From contig RQOL01000616.1 of assembly GCA_013076295.1 (NCBI GenBank), positions 3,748,392-3,812,391 of the forward strand: 64,000 nucleotides of DNA, in the 5' to 3' direction. Under the pieces are notes generated by a model. It had not been told where the DNA came from and did not search any database. It was given only the letters and a program-made list of their open reading frames with translations. The stretch comes from Sanderia malayensis. Taxonomy: Eukaryota > Cnidaria > Scyphozoa > Semaeostomeae > Pelagiidae. Of the stretch, positions 1 through 11,523 are shown piece by piece. Within the stretch, counting starts at the first letter, position 1. Each line of letters starts with the position of its first letter. Both the position numbers and the translations under genes were made by a program.

Positions 1-188
1 TTGGAGTTTACCTACTATGATGTCATAGTAGGTAAATTACGGTCCTAAAAGTTGACCACGAAAAAGTGGCACGCGTTGCCTCGTATCTCAAAAACTACTT
101 GTCATATCAAAAAAATATAAACGGATTCAGAATCAGCGCATTCGAATCTATAGTTTTAGCCAATAAAAATATAAGGTGTAGGGGCACT
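1..188 (+). mobile_element. Right end of a TTAA-flanked inverted-repeat element (truncated by window edge)
   Basis: This stretch matches the right terminal repeat of the element at 2062-4752 along its whole length. Both share a subterminal near-palindrome, the motif AAAAAAATATAAACGG, the motif CAGAATCAGCGCATTCG, and the terminus AGGGGCACT followed by TTAA (189-192). The subterminal palindrome at 7-36 has two 14-bp arms around a TG. The rest of this copy lies left of the window, or it is a solo end. No coding potential was seen. Confidence 0.75.
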
Positions 189-606
189 TTAAGCTCAAGA
201 TCAAGATCTATTGTTCGCCAATGGCCAATGATTGGCCAATTTCGATCCTCTTCTGGGTATAATTGTTCGTTAGGTTTTCATTTTCGTTGTCTTTCTGACG
301 TTCTTCTCTGATGAGTGTCAGACGAAAAGCTTTAGTATTTACTATGTTTCGCCATGTTTCCGATTTTAAAAGCAATTTTCAAGGGAAAGTTCAAAACTAA
401 GTTATGAAAATACAATCGAACCTCGCAAAACTCGGAGAAATTTGTTTACTTGAAAGCTTTGACAGTACGTTCTAACCCTCGAAAGCTCAAAAACATTTTA
501 TAATCATTGTTACTTTAAAACAGATTGAAAATCGTAAACTCAAACCATTGAGAATTGTCAACTCGAACCATTTCCCTCGATCCCTGTAGCTAAACACTTC
601 TTTTAC

Positions 607-3600
607 CTCATACAAATTTCTGATAAGCTTCAAGGAAAGATGTATTGATTTCTCTTCCTTGGGTTCCGATGTTCGGATGTTCATAATTGTTGACAAAGGA
701 GAAGAATCATTTTTCTCCTTATCTGATGTTGTATCATCAGAAAAAATCGCTTTCATGGCAACATGCTTCAGACATTCTACTTCACTGAGTTTGATGAATA
801 ATTCGAGAATCTGCAAAAGAAAGACCAAAAGTTATTTCATTTAAGAAAAGTTTTTGCTTGCACAAAGATGAACCAAACCATACGCCAGCTTTACTGACGA
901 TAAACATCGTGGTACAATTACATTCTCACTCTAATTTTTATTATTTATCTCAATCTTTTTTTATTATTAATTCATTTTTATTTTTATTATTATTTTCATT
1001 GAATAAACCTTTTCTGTTGATTCTCTGTCTGATGTGTCCAAAAGATTTAGGACTTCTTTCAGGTACCAATGCAAATCATTGTACCTAATCATGAAAAAGA
1101 TCAAAGAAGTTGTAATCAAATGTGATCAACGAGAAATTCTTAAAAGAAAAAATACCTTGACATATAGATACAGAGCTAGTTGAGCTCAGTACATCAAAGA
1201 CCAAGATGCTTTGTTTGATATATCATTAACAATGGCAAATTGATCATAACGTAATATGAATAGATTCCACTCTTATTCTCACTGTAAAAGCACTATCAAG
1301 CCCAGGGGGATTATTTAATTTTTGAGGTTCCAAACGGGAGGCTTATTAGAGAGGGAGTTTAAAAAATATGGACAGCTTAAGAATGGAGCTTTTACAGTAA
1401 TTAAACTTACCCAGCAAGATATTCCTGTAGTGGACGATTCTTGATCAAGTCAATTAGTAAATTGAATGTTTGTTTTTTGCAAGAATGTTTTTTTACTTCC
1501 TCACTGTTTCCTTTCAGAATGAAACTGAAAACCATATGAAACATTTTGTTCATATTGTTCCTGTTAAAAACCTGAAAAAAAATCAATTGTCTATTTATAA
1601 CATGATCCTAGTGCATCTAAAGCTGAAAGTTAAAAAAACCAAATTTGATTACATACCAAGCTATTTCAATTAGAACAAAGGTACATTGTGGCATGAAAAT
1701 TCGAATTGCAATGCTCAACTTACCGTAAATTCTCTTTTTAGCCCCCCTCCTTATAAGCCCCCCTTTCAAGAGCAAAGATTTATTAAGCCTCCCCCTCTCA
1801 ATTAAGCCCCCCCTCAAAATTTAAATAGTGCAAATATATAACATCATTTTGACATATTGCACAATGAAAATTATAATTTAATTGGTACATGAAATTATTA
1901 TACTATTTATTATTATATTCTTTATTATTATCTTGAAAAATTATTAAGCCCCCCCTCTCTCTTATAAGGCCCCCCTCAAAAGTGGTTGATTCAAATAAGC
2001 CCCCCAGGGGGCTAAAAAGAGAATTTATGGTATTTATAAAAAAAGTTTGTTATATGAGTGTTTAAAGTGCCCCTACGGCTTTTTTTTTTATTTGTGAATT
2101 CAATAAAACTCGGTACGCTGACTTCAAATCTGAAAGTTATTTTTGAATCAGATGTTGTTCACGAGTTATAACGTGTGGAAGTGTCGATGTTTCGTCATTT
2201 TCGCCATTTTCCTTGTCTCACTTTTAGGACTGGGTCAAGTCCGACTATGACATCATATTCAGACAGTGGCTGCCTATTGTGCTCAGTGGCGGCGGGCGTA
2301 GGCCGTGCAATGTTAAAACAGTACGGGGGGGTTTCAATAGGATTGAAAACATGATCACAGATATTTGACAAGACCTGAAAATTGTCTAGATCTATATGTG
2401 AAACTGGGAAAATATGCCATATCGATGTGTTTTGGTAGTCCGTGCAAATACACCCGATAAATCAAGATTTGTAGAGCTTCACAGGATTCAGCTTTAAGCT
2501 TGCCCTGAAACTGTAACGAGAAGGAAATGGAGATTTCTACAATTCTCAACGACGGACGAAATTCTGAACTTCGCAGTTAGAAATGCTAGCATGCAACCAT
2601 CAATTTCGGTGCAATAACGAAATTCATGTGTAGTAATAAAGAATTGTGTTGCACATTTTCTACACTTGCGGTATCTAATGAAAATCGAATTGTTTCAAGT
2701 TTTTTCAACCACGAAGGTTGACCTACACGACGGATGCATATGGCCTAAATCATATTAGGTATAGAGTTTTGATACACTTTTACTTCATCAGATACACAAC
2801 AAAAAGATAATAGTTCAGATCCAGTTAATTGCCCATAAATTTCTCTTTCAACATTTCTTTTCTCGCTCACATCTCTTTCATAGCTTTCAGCGAAAGAGTT
2901 CTCAGCCAAATAAGATCAAATGCATCAGGTTCTCCTTCATCGGTCTGCTTTACTCTACGATACGATCAATGCTACCCCTCGCCATCTTCGCATTCATCGG
3001 CACTGCAATCCCTACTGTCATGAACTACTATCCGACTAACAATGTTAATTTATGGAAACTTTCTATTCAATTCTGATCACCAAAATTGCACAAATACCCA
3101 CGAATACGCATAACGAGACAAGAAAAAGCGCAAACACTATCTATTATACTGAATGTAGGCCTACGCCCGCCACCACTGAGCACACTGAGCAGCCACTACA
3201 TGGGAATTTTGTATTTCCTCCCCACAGCTGCAAACTCGTCAAAAATTTTTCAAATTCCAATCCCATTATGCTCCGACCTGTTTCTCATCATCAAAGTTAA
3301 AAAATAGGCAGTCAAGGACTGCATGTGGCTACTGCACAAGCTCAAAATTAAGACCAGAATAGTGCTTTCTGAAAATTGTTGAGCATAATCGGGGGGACAT
3401 GGGGGCATCATTGAAAAAGAAATGGGGTATCAAGGCTCTAACTATTTGACAAAAAGGAATGACAAATGAGATAAAAAGTGAATTTGATTAAAACGTTTTA
3501 AAGAAATTTCTGATCAAAGCATACAGCTTAACAACTGGGGGTAATTGCTAATTCTGATAAAAGGCAAAAGGGTCAAATTTTGCAAAATTTCTAGCAAAGC

Positions 3601-6600
3601 TGCCCAAAATTCTGTTAAAATCAATGAAATCAGCAAATTAAAGGGGGAGCTGACTGCCCAAAACGCAAGGAAACTTGAAAAGAATGATGGGAGTCCCCAT
3701 TGTTCGGAGATATTATATTCCACACCACGAGGGGAATGCCCCTTTCGTGATGATATTTCAACGATTTTCTTTTAACTACGAAAAACCACATATTTTCATG
3801 AAAATATAAATTTGTTACCAGTCACAGGATTAATAGTCCCTAATAAATAGTGATTCTGAATTTCTGATAAAATTTAAGCATCCTGAAACGAATTTTCGAA
3901 TTTTTCGCTCGATGCGAAAATTTTCGCATATTACGATAAGCTGATAACAACTTAGGCCACCTCGATGAAATCTTTTGAAAAAAGTCTTGACAAAATCAAG
4001 AGAAACAAAAAATCGAAGACTGCTGCGGCTTTGACCTTGGTTATTTTCTGGTATCAAATAGAAAATTAATCGAGATTTCACGGCTTCGAAAAGGAATTCT
4101 TCCACCGTAAGCGTTTGGAAATTTGACTTGACGTTGACGATTCGGCAAGTCGGCCTTTTGTCGAGAGACACGATTTTCCTTGGCAGTGTCGATGAAAACG
4201 AGCAATCACCTAAATAAAGACTATTAACCATCAAATCATTATGTCTTTTTGCCTTATATTCTTTAAAGCAAACAATAATCGGAAAATAAACTAGAATAGG
4301 TAGTTATACACGATGACCTACCATGTAATACACGATGACCTACCATGAACAAACACTGTCAATAGTTACCGAGAATCGTTAACGATGAAAAAACCGAGAA
4401 TCCTCGTGATTAACGAATTTCTTTCACTCACTCACTCACTCACTCAAGACGATAGCATAGTGGCTCTGCCTCTTCATCGAGGCAGTAGCCACAAAAATCA
4501 AATATCAAGCTCATCGTGTGCGAGAAAAGCTCATGTCAAATTTGTTGCTTCAGTACGGGAAAATGAAGGGGTCCGACTATGATGTCATAGTCGGACTCGA
4601 CCCAGTCCTAAAAGTGAGACACGAAAGTGTGAACGCAAACCTTCGTAACTCAACAACTACTCGTCAGATCAAAAAAATATAAACGGTATCAGAATCAGCG
4701 CATTCGGTTCTATACTTTTAGCTAATAAATAAAAGCCGTAGGGGCACTTTAATTGCATCAAGACTCAACTAAGCTCCCATTGTTAACACAATGAAACAAT
4801 TAGTGACAAAAAAGATAATGCTAAGATGCAACATGTTTACCGTTCTTCCGATAGGTTCATTCATGAAAATCAAAAAAATGGACATTGCGTAAATGCAATG
4901 TCCATTTTTTGATTCCTTGTGAGATAAAAAGTCTTTTATTCTCCTCGAAAACCCTCTTACATTTCCCTGTTAAACAAACAAGATTTTATCACAACTATCA
5001 CTGCAGCATCTAAAAGTGAAAAAAACAACAAACATATTATGAGTCAAAAGAAAATAAAGAAATTCATTGATGTGCTTACCATTGCGTTGATGTAGTCCAG
5101 TACATTTGCACTAGATCTGCAAATGTTTGCAAGAGAGCCAAGGCAGGGCAATGTAAAGCTTGACTCCGCAGAAACACTGCAAATAAAATACACAATACTA
5201 CAGTAATGACAAGCACACAAAAACCTGCAAATTTTGCGTTTAACAAAAACTCCTTCTGAAAGCTGCAGCATGGAAACTGACACCTTTGTTTCATGTTCAC
5301 AAAAATACATTCATAATTAGCTCACATTTTTGACACAAGATATCTTATTAGGTTCTCTTCCTCTCCAAGGAGCTGTTTAATTTCCAACTTATATGTTATT
5401 TGTTGCAGAAGTTGAAGACCCTAAAAATAAACATCAACATAAAATTCACTAAGTTCAAAATGCAATGGTTTGAAAAACAATAGGTATGTTTGTCTTTTGT
5501 GTTCAAAACAACAGCTTAAGACCATCGGGAGCGTAGCTTACATGGAAGGTTATAGCTTCATCATTTGTTGCCGACTGTCGCATCAAAAAGTTTACCAATT
5601 TTGGTGTCAGTTGAAATGAGTCTTGCAAAAACTGCTGTATGTTATCATTTTCAACTGCAAAATTAATACCGAAGGTTCTTAAGAAGAAGAATCAGAGTAT
5701 AAAAGAGAATATGTAATTGCAAAATAAATGAATAATAGTTTATTTTGTACATCTTACCTAAGCATGACAAAAATAGTATTATTTTTATATGAACACTTGA
5801 CTTCAAAGTAGCATCATTTAAAATGTTCACAACTGTGGATAAGCTTTCCACATGGAGTTGTAGTACTGTTTTGGAACTAAAATCTTCCAAAGTATTCTCA
5901 ATTTCACGGCTTTGGCTTGCAATAGCAGTAAGCAACTAAGAAAAAATAAAATAATCCTTAATTTCGGTAACATCAACAAAATGTTGCAAATGAAATCGAC
6001 CTGTTTGTCAAGTAACAAAACTGGCAAGACAAATAACAACGAAATTCCTCGCCCCGCCCGCTCGTCACATCAGCAGGGCAGTCTTTCGCAGTCGTCGAGA
6101 GAATGTGATAAGAAAGCGCGCAAAATAACAAAGTGGCGCCAAATTTGTACGTTTGAAACATGGCAGAGGCACACACGGAATTTTTGTTGATGTTTTTCGC
6201 AAATATCATGTGTGTAAGAAGACCGAATACTTCTGCTATAAATTCAGACAAAATTAAGGCTCCAAAATTGCTATTTTTAGTGAGTCAAATATCTCGAAAT
6301 ATCCCCACGTGGCATTTGGCATTTGTACTTTGGCAAGAAAACATATCATATTACCACAAATCAAAGGATTCTCTGTCGTTTATTAGGTGTTGACGGTCGT
6401 TGAGGGTCGCTGAGATAGAAATTTTTCTATCTCGACGACCCTCAAAGACCCAGTCGTTTTGGGTCGCTGGAAGGATTAAAATCAATTTTTGACAGGTCTC
6501 TGCGTGATCATTAATCTTTTTAGCGACTCCCAAAGACTGCCAACGACCCTCAACGACTATATGGATACTAGGCTTTAAGAACAGAAAGTCTGAATAACTG

Positions 6601-6718
6601 AAAAGCTTACGTCCAATTCTCTTTCAAGGTTTTTTATTGCCTGCTTTGTTTGATTGCACTTGTAACGCTGATAAGCAACTCTGAATGATTTCAGGCAAAC
6701 GGATATTTTCAAGTCCAT
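607..6718 (-). CDS. CIP2A: CIP2A homologue, N-terminal part (gene continues off the left edge)
   Basis: CIP2A stabilises MYC by inhibiting PP2A and acts with TOPBP1 in mitosis; its N-terminal half is an armadillo-like helical repeat. I followed exons 6611-6718, 5758-5935, 5542-5654, 5326-5420, 5080-5176, 4841-4966, 1411-1571 and 607-810, all with GT-AG borders. Phases agree through the first seven. The start ATG (6718) opens MDLKISVCLKSF, matching the vertebrate N-terminus. Diagnostic matches include LPCLGSLANICR (human MPCLGLLANLCR), NLLIDLIKNRPLQEYL (human LLMDLLKNPKIADYL) and ILELFIK. The link between 1411 and 810 is unresolved: a candidate exon near 1150-1230 leaves the wrong phase. Roughly 360 residues are covered, against about 905 in human, so the C-terminal coiled coil is outside the window. 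Intron 6 (1572-4840) is inflated by transposable elements. Identity is inferred from alignment by memory. Confidence 0.8.
1721..2032. mobile_element. MITE / fold-back element rich in AAGCCCCCC motifs
   Basis: Terminal inverted repeats of 26 bp with one mismatch lie at 1721-1746 (TACCGTAAATTCTCTTTT...) and 2007-2032. Between them are several imperfect copies of TTAAGCCCCCCCTC on one strand, separated by AT-rich sequence. It sits inside CIP2A intron 6. A related, more decayed stretch (GGGGGATTATTTAATTTTTG, GGGAGGCTTATTAGAGAG) lies at about 1280-1400. No ORF of substance. Confidence 0.7.
2062..4752. mobile_element. 2.7-kb non-autonomous DNA transposon with long inverted repeats and TTAA target site
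   Basis: The left end reads TTAA-AGTGCCCCTACGGC (2062) and the right end GCCGTAGGGGCACT-TTAA (4752). The terminal inverted repeats extend inward about 190 bp (roughly 2066-2255 and 4565-4748) and include the shared block CCTAAAAGTGAGACACGAAA. TTAA at both borders is the target-site signature of the piggyBac superfamily, but the terminal sequence is not one I recognise and no transposase frame is visible inside, so it is called non-autonomous. It lies in CIP2A intron 6. A third terminal copy is at 1-188. Confidence 0.75.
2262..3200. repeat. Inverted repeat pair nested in the TTAA element
   Basis: The 24-bp block at 2281-2304 (GCTCAGTGGCGGCGGGCGTA...) recurs inverted with one mismatch at 3158-3181. 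Similarity continues outward over about 40 bp through GTGGCTGC motifs. This looks like a second element, about 0.9 kb long, inserted in or captured by the larger transposon. Confidence 0.6.
6390..6557. mobile_element. Small fold-back MITE in CIP2A intron 1
   Basis: The sequence is built from inverted copies of GTCGTTGAGGGTCG. The arms at 6402-6421 and 6424-6443 form a hairpin with two mismatches, and the outer copy at 6538-6557 pairs with 6396-6409. The repeated words GACCCTCAA/TTGAGGGTC make several alternative stems. No coding frame. It lies between CIP2A exon 1 and exon 2. Confidence 0.6.
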
Positions 6719-6886
6719 TTTGAATATATTATGCCAATTAATCTTATTTTAGACCAGGATTTAATATGTGATGTGTGTGAGTTCGAGCGAGCGAGGTAGG
6801 TAGGCCCACCACACACCCCAATATTCAAAATCATCAAACACAAACAACAGTTGAATTGAATTTATAAATTCGCGCTGCGCACCAAC

Positions 6887-7075
6887 CTCGAACCCAGGGC
6901 CCTTCCAGCTTCGCTGACCGCAATAATGGACTGTGATTGGCTAACCAGTCTTATCTCGACTCAACTCTAGACTCATTACATGGCGTCCCTGTGTTCAGCT
7001 CGACTCTCGCTACCCAACAGGGACTTATCACATTTATCCTATCTCTAGGGATATATACTATATATCCTATCTCTA
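6887..7075 (+). repeat. Dispersed repeat, copy 1 (CTCGAACCCAGGGCCC family)
   Basis: This copy carries ACCTCGAACCCAGGGCCCTT, CAATAATGGACTGTGATTGG, then CCCTGTGTTCAGCTCGAC and CCTATCTCTA. The same words recur at 8497-8600 (plus) and 9500-9650 (minus, in a different order), which shows a mosaic repeat family. No gene was found in 6719-7250. Confidence 0.6.
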
Positions 7076-7257
7076 TGCATTTGAGTATCAAAAATCGGAA
7101 CTCGGGAACAAATTTTTGTTCCTCCATTCACAGAGCAGGATTTCAAAATACGTCGCTCTGATTGGCCTATTCAAATATTTTCATCGATATCGAGGCCAAT
7201 AACGGCGTTTGTGTCAAAAATGCTTACCCCCTGGTTTTCAAGAGTAGCTTGGCATGG

Positions 7258-7663
7258 CCACAGAATAGAGATACACAGAAGGCCAACTCGAGCATTTTCG
7301 ATGGTCACGCATGTAAGCGAGGTTAAGGACTCCAAAACACGTGTTGTGTAATATGCTAAGTATAATAAATCAAAATAACACAATAGTTATGCCTTCATTT
7401 TGTTATTCCGTGTATCAGTGAAAGTTTCTTCACTTGTATGTAACGCCCTTTTAATGACATTCACACAAATTACCCGCTTTCCCTGCCACAGCATTTTGTC
7501 ACTATCCGCCATTAAACATAGGCCTATTCTCTTTTCCTATTGTTCGCCCATTGTTTGGCCACTGGCTACATGAAAACGAGTTTAAGGACTCCACAAAATC
7601 CATGACCATGAGCTTCAAAGGATACCGACACGAGTTGGCCTTCTGTGTATCTCTATTCTGTGG
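7258..7663. mobile_element. MITE with perfect 33-bp terminal inverted repeats
   Basis: CCACAGAATAGAGATACACA... at 7258-7290 is exactly reverse-complemented at 7631-7663, and the flanking GGCATGG / TGGCATGGCA extends the match outside. An internal direct pair, TTAAGGACTCCA, sits near each end. The element is about 0.4 kb with no transposase frame. Perfect termini suggest recent activity. Confidence 0.75.
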
Positions 7664-8496
7664 CATGGCATGAAGCTATAACATTTTCAATTCAAATGAA
7701 GTTACGAATTAATTTCTCCAGAACGAAGGCAAATGTACGAATTTTTGAAGCAGTGATGGATAAGGACGGAGTTATTTAGAAAGATTTTCAGCGACTTTTA
7801 TATAAGAAAAGTTGTGAAGGCAGTAATGAATTTCAACTGGTTCAGGAAAGATGTTTTGTTTGGCGTTTTCCGTGAAATTGTTTTGGTAAAGGGACTTGCG
7901 AATAGGCCGGTATTTTGCAGCTCAAAACATTCCTCCAAAATTTTGATAGAATTTGCTTTACACTCATTAAGGGTTTGGCTTTGTTCATTTGTGGAACCTT
8001 TTCTTTTGCATTGACATAGCAATTTATTTGTTGATAGCAGGACTTGCAAAAGTATCGAATGTTTCGAAAACCTTTACTTTTTCAACCATTTGAATTTACG
8101 AGTTCTGCATCTTCAACCCGAGAAATCTGAGAGGTCCTCCTTGCCGTGTAGCTACAACTCTACAATTTACGCATTAAGCTTGCTGCTTTAATTTCGATAC
8201 GTTTATTCTCATTGCTTCACAAACATGTTTTTCCAATAAAAATCAATTTATCGCCTCAAGTTCTCCTCTGTATTTGGTTTGTTTTCAATATTCAATGCCA
8301 CAGGTGTCCCTCAGACTGACACTGACGCAAGTGGGTTTTTAATTCATATCAAATATCCCGCCAACCAAGCCGCAAAACAGACAGGCATCCCTGCAATTCA
8401 TAGTCCTGACTTTGCTTGCAAGGGGATCGTGTCATGAAAAATTTAAGAATAATTGAAATCGAGGCCAATCATTTTTGTCCGGTTTTCGCAATAGCA

Positions 8497-9559
8497 ATCA
8501 ACCTCGAACCCAGGGCCCTTCCAGCTTCGCTGACATGGCCCTGGTACCTACCTCGCAATAATGGGCTGTGATTGGCTAACCAATTAACAATAGAAATTGC
8601 ATAAGTTAGTGACCCGGGGAATTTCAAGAATTAATTTTCAAGAAAGGCAAGGAAAACAAGGGAAAATGTGCCGACAATGTGAGAGAAAACGTGACCCTGC
8701 ATTGTTGTTATTTACTATGCTTCACGAGTAAATCCCTAACAAGAATTTCAAAAACCTTTCGATGATGACAGGAGAAAATTATAAACAGGTGATAGCTTCG
8801 TTTCTTTTTTTCAATCCGAGATATTTTCAAATTTACTTCGGCCTGTCTGCAGCGCGCCTAGGCCCAGCAAAAACGTATGATTTTTGGACTGATTTGTTGT
8901 TAATTTTGAGGCTTAAAGTCTTGAAAATGATTATTAACATCAAGTTTATAGCTATATATAAATTTTACGTTTAATTCAGGCGTTATTTTGCTTTTCACAC
9001 GGTTGAAAACAAACGATTCGGGGGCATAGGTGAAGGCCAATTTTGCTCAACATAAATAATTGTTGTACTTCTCCAAAATGAAGGTTTGCTTTGTCAATTT
9101 ATGAAATTAAGTTTCAAACACTTTTGATAAATATTCTCTCTGTTCTAATCTTCAATTTGGAATGTTATTTTTAATTGTGTGAATTTACATGCATCTGTTG
9201 GTCAAAAATTACGATTGAAATCGGATAAAGCCGATATAATCACTTTCAATTTCCGTGTGTTTTGATATTTTTTAAAAAATTCGCCCAGCAACATGCCCAG
9301 GGGAATTCAGGAACTAAAAAAAGACTCTCTGACAAACATTAATCCCAAATAATTCCAAAATTATCACAGAGAAAAATAAGTTGCAGACGAAACAAAATGG
9401 CGTGGAGGCACGAGCGACGCTAATTATGTTATATTTACCCTGATATTTTAACTTCATGTATGTTTTTGCATAATTACATGGAATAAATTAACACCAAATT
9501 TGCAGGTAGGTACCAGGGCCATGTCAGCGAAGCTGGAAGGGCCCTGGGTTCGAGGTTGA
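8497..9559. mobile_element. Inverted pair of the CTCGAACCCAGGGCCC family enclosing a 0.4-kb direct-repeat copy
   Basis: The block of about 55 bp at 8497-8555 (CTCGAACCCAGGGCCCTTCC ... CCCTGGTACCTACCT) recurs inverted at about 9506-9559. Between the two lies one copy of the direct repeat (8967-9362). The arrangement could be one element of about 1.06 kb with terminal inverted repeats, or two insertions of the same family in opposite orientation. The short frames inside look like chance. Confidence 0.5.
8967..9362 (+). repeat. Long direct repeat, copy A
   Basis: This 396-bp segment (from ACGTTTAATTCAGGCGTTAT to AATTCCAAAATT) recurs in the same orientation at 11524-11921 with roughly 5% differences by eye. 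It does not begin with TG or end with CA, has no flanking target duplication that I can see, and has no ORF, so it is not an obvious LTR. Confidence 0.8.
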
Positions 9560-9654
9560 ATAGCAATGTGATAAGTCCCTGTTGGGTAGCGAGGGTCGAG
9601 CTAAACACAGGGACGCAATGTAATGAGTCTAACTCATAGAGATAGGATATAAGA

Positions 9655-10769
9655 CAATGATATAAAGCGCCGAAGGCGCTAGATACCTGACTCCGCAAGA
9701 TAAGTGCAGACAAGAGTGATGCCATTTGGCGGCCATTTTAAAAGGTGGCAAATAGCTTTTGTAAATCAACGATTCCAAAGTTAAATGCTTGCTCTGGAGG
9801 AAAATAATTGTAAAAAAGTTTCACATATGCATACTGCTGCAGAGCACATAATATGAGGATACTATTAAAATTTAGATAATGACAAAAAACGTTTCAAATA
9901 TCGGTATTTTGTTTATTTTTCGCGGAACGATGGAGCAGGCCTAAATTAATCGAAGAACAAAAACAGCTGTTGAATTAAAAGTCTTGGATTTACTGGATGT
10001 AATTTGTAAACTCAAACTCAAAAAACTCTAATTAAAGGTGAGTGACAGGGTTTTGATATCCCAGAAGCTTACTGAAATATTAGCAAATACAACACTTCTC
10101 CTATTCGAAAGGAAACGCAGTGGCAGATTCAGATTATACCTTTTATACAGGTGAATTAATTCAAAGAATTGTAGCGGTCTGATATTCTGTTACATATTTA
10201 AAGTCATTCTGTTACTACTAGGCTGAAGATAATTGATTTTCCTCGTTGTGGAACCTTTAGTAGGCAAAACCGTGTGGTGTTACTTAAGTTGGAATTTCAG
10301 GTTTTGGTAAAGTTTTAAAATACTTCAGTAAAATCCCGTGTCGCATCAGCTAATATTTTAATAAGCTTCTGGGATGCCAAGATCAAGTCACTTACCTTTA
10401 ATTTCAGCATACATATTATCCAGTACATCCAAAAGTATTAATTTTTACAACGTTTTTGTAATTCAATAAATTTAGGCCGGGTCCATCGTTCCGCAATAAA
10501 TAAACAAAATACTGATATATGGTGCGTTTTTTGCCATTCTAGCAATTTTAATAGTATCATCATAATGTATGCTCTGTAAAAATATGTATATATCGACTTA
10601 TTTCACCACTATTATCTCAAAAATAAGGATTGAATTGTAGTGTTTCTGTATAGACTTGTTAACCAAAATCAACTTTTTGCCCCCTTCTAAGATGGCCGCC
10701 AAATTTTTATCGGCGTCACTCATTCGACGCGAGTCAGGTATCTAGCGCCTTCGGCGCTTTATATCATTG
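9655..10769. mobile_element. 1.1-kb fold-back element with ~430-bp diverged inverted arms
   Basis: The left arm (about 9655-10080) and right arm (about 10340-10769) are imperfect reverse complements. Shared landmarks are ATATAAAGCGCCGAAGGCGC, TAGATACCTGACTC, GGCGGCCAT, GATACTATTAAAATT, GTATTTTGTTTATTT, CGGAACGATGGA and CCCAGAAGCTTA. The outermost part is best conserved and the middle has decayed. The central loop (10080-10340) has no frame. No transposase was seen. Confidence 0.7.
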
Positions 10770-11238
10770 ATATAAGATAATCTAGAGTGCGAACGAGGCT
10801 CATCCTCCAGACGCCAAAAATCCTCCAATGGCGGCCATTTTTTTACCACTTGATACTTCGAAACCCTGTGACTGCGCACAGGGACGCAAGATTTTCAAAG
10901 TGTTTGAGCACAGGGATACAAGAATTCACCCTCCAAGAGATATCTAGGCCTAACAATTCGTGCCATTGCAAATTGCATTAAAGTTTGTAAATTGTAATAA
11001 TATTGTAAAAACAACCATGAACTTTCAGTATAATGAATATAACATAATGTTTTAAAGATTAGAATGTTTCTTTGAGGTTCTTAATTGAAATTATCAATGT
11101 ACTTTGACTTCAAAATGTGAAGTTCTAGCTGTGGAGTTTTGTCCGCCATTTTGCTGGAGGGTGGCTGGTTAGAAGTTTTTGCTTCACCCGCTGTACAGAG
11201 GGAGTATCGGCCGTTAGCACTCTAGATTATCTTATATC
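10769..11238. mobile_element. MITE with perfect 22-bp terminal inverted repeats abutting the fold-back element
   Basis: GATATAAGATAATCTAGAGT... at 10769-10790 is exactly reverse-complemented at 11217-11238. The element starts where the neighbouring fold-back element ends, and TATCCTATCTCTA beyond its right end resembles flanks at 7065 and 9640, so the two may be nested. It contains a 64-codon frame that resembles no known protein. Confidence 0.65.
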
Positions 11239-11523
11239 CTATCTCTATGGTCTAACTCAACTCCATGAAATCACCAAAATGTACATGTACAATCGAAATC
11301 TAAACAATTTTAATAATGTTATAAAAGTAACGTCTGACTCAAAACAAATTTCATTGATAAAGACTAGGTCATGAAATCAATCCGCATGAAGGAATGCGCA
11401 TGCGCAATTTTTGAAAAAATGTCAGTACTACTTGGCATTTTTTGCACAATTTTGGCATTATATGAGAAAAATTGGCAAATTTTGGCATATTTTGTTTAGT
11501 TTTTTTATTGGCATTTTTGGCAT

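Noticed and set aside
487..828. 113-residue minus-strand ORF as a stand-alone gene
   Set aside because: Its core (607-810) is an exon of CIP2A with acceptor and donor sites; the rest is intron read-through.
3830..4234. 134-residue minus-strand ORF within the TTAA element as a transposase
   Set aside because: No catalytic DDD pattern or similarity to piggyBac-type transposases is visible, and it is much too short.
7798..8049. 83-residue minus-strand ORF in the repeat-rich region
   Set aside because: It lies among decayed repeats with no recognisable domain and no splice context.
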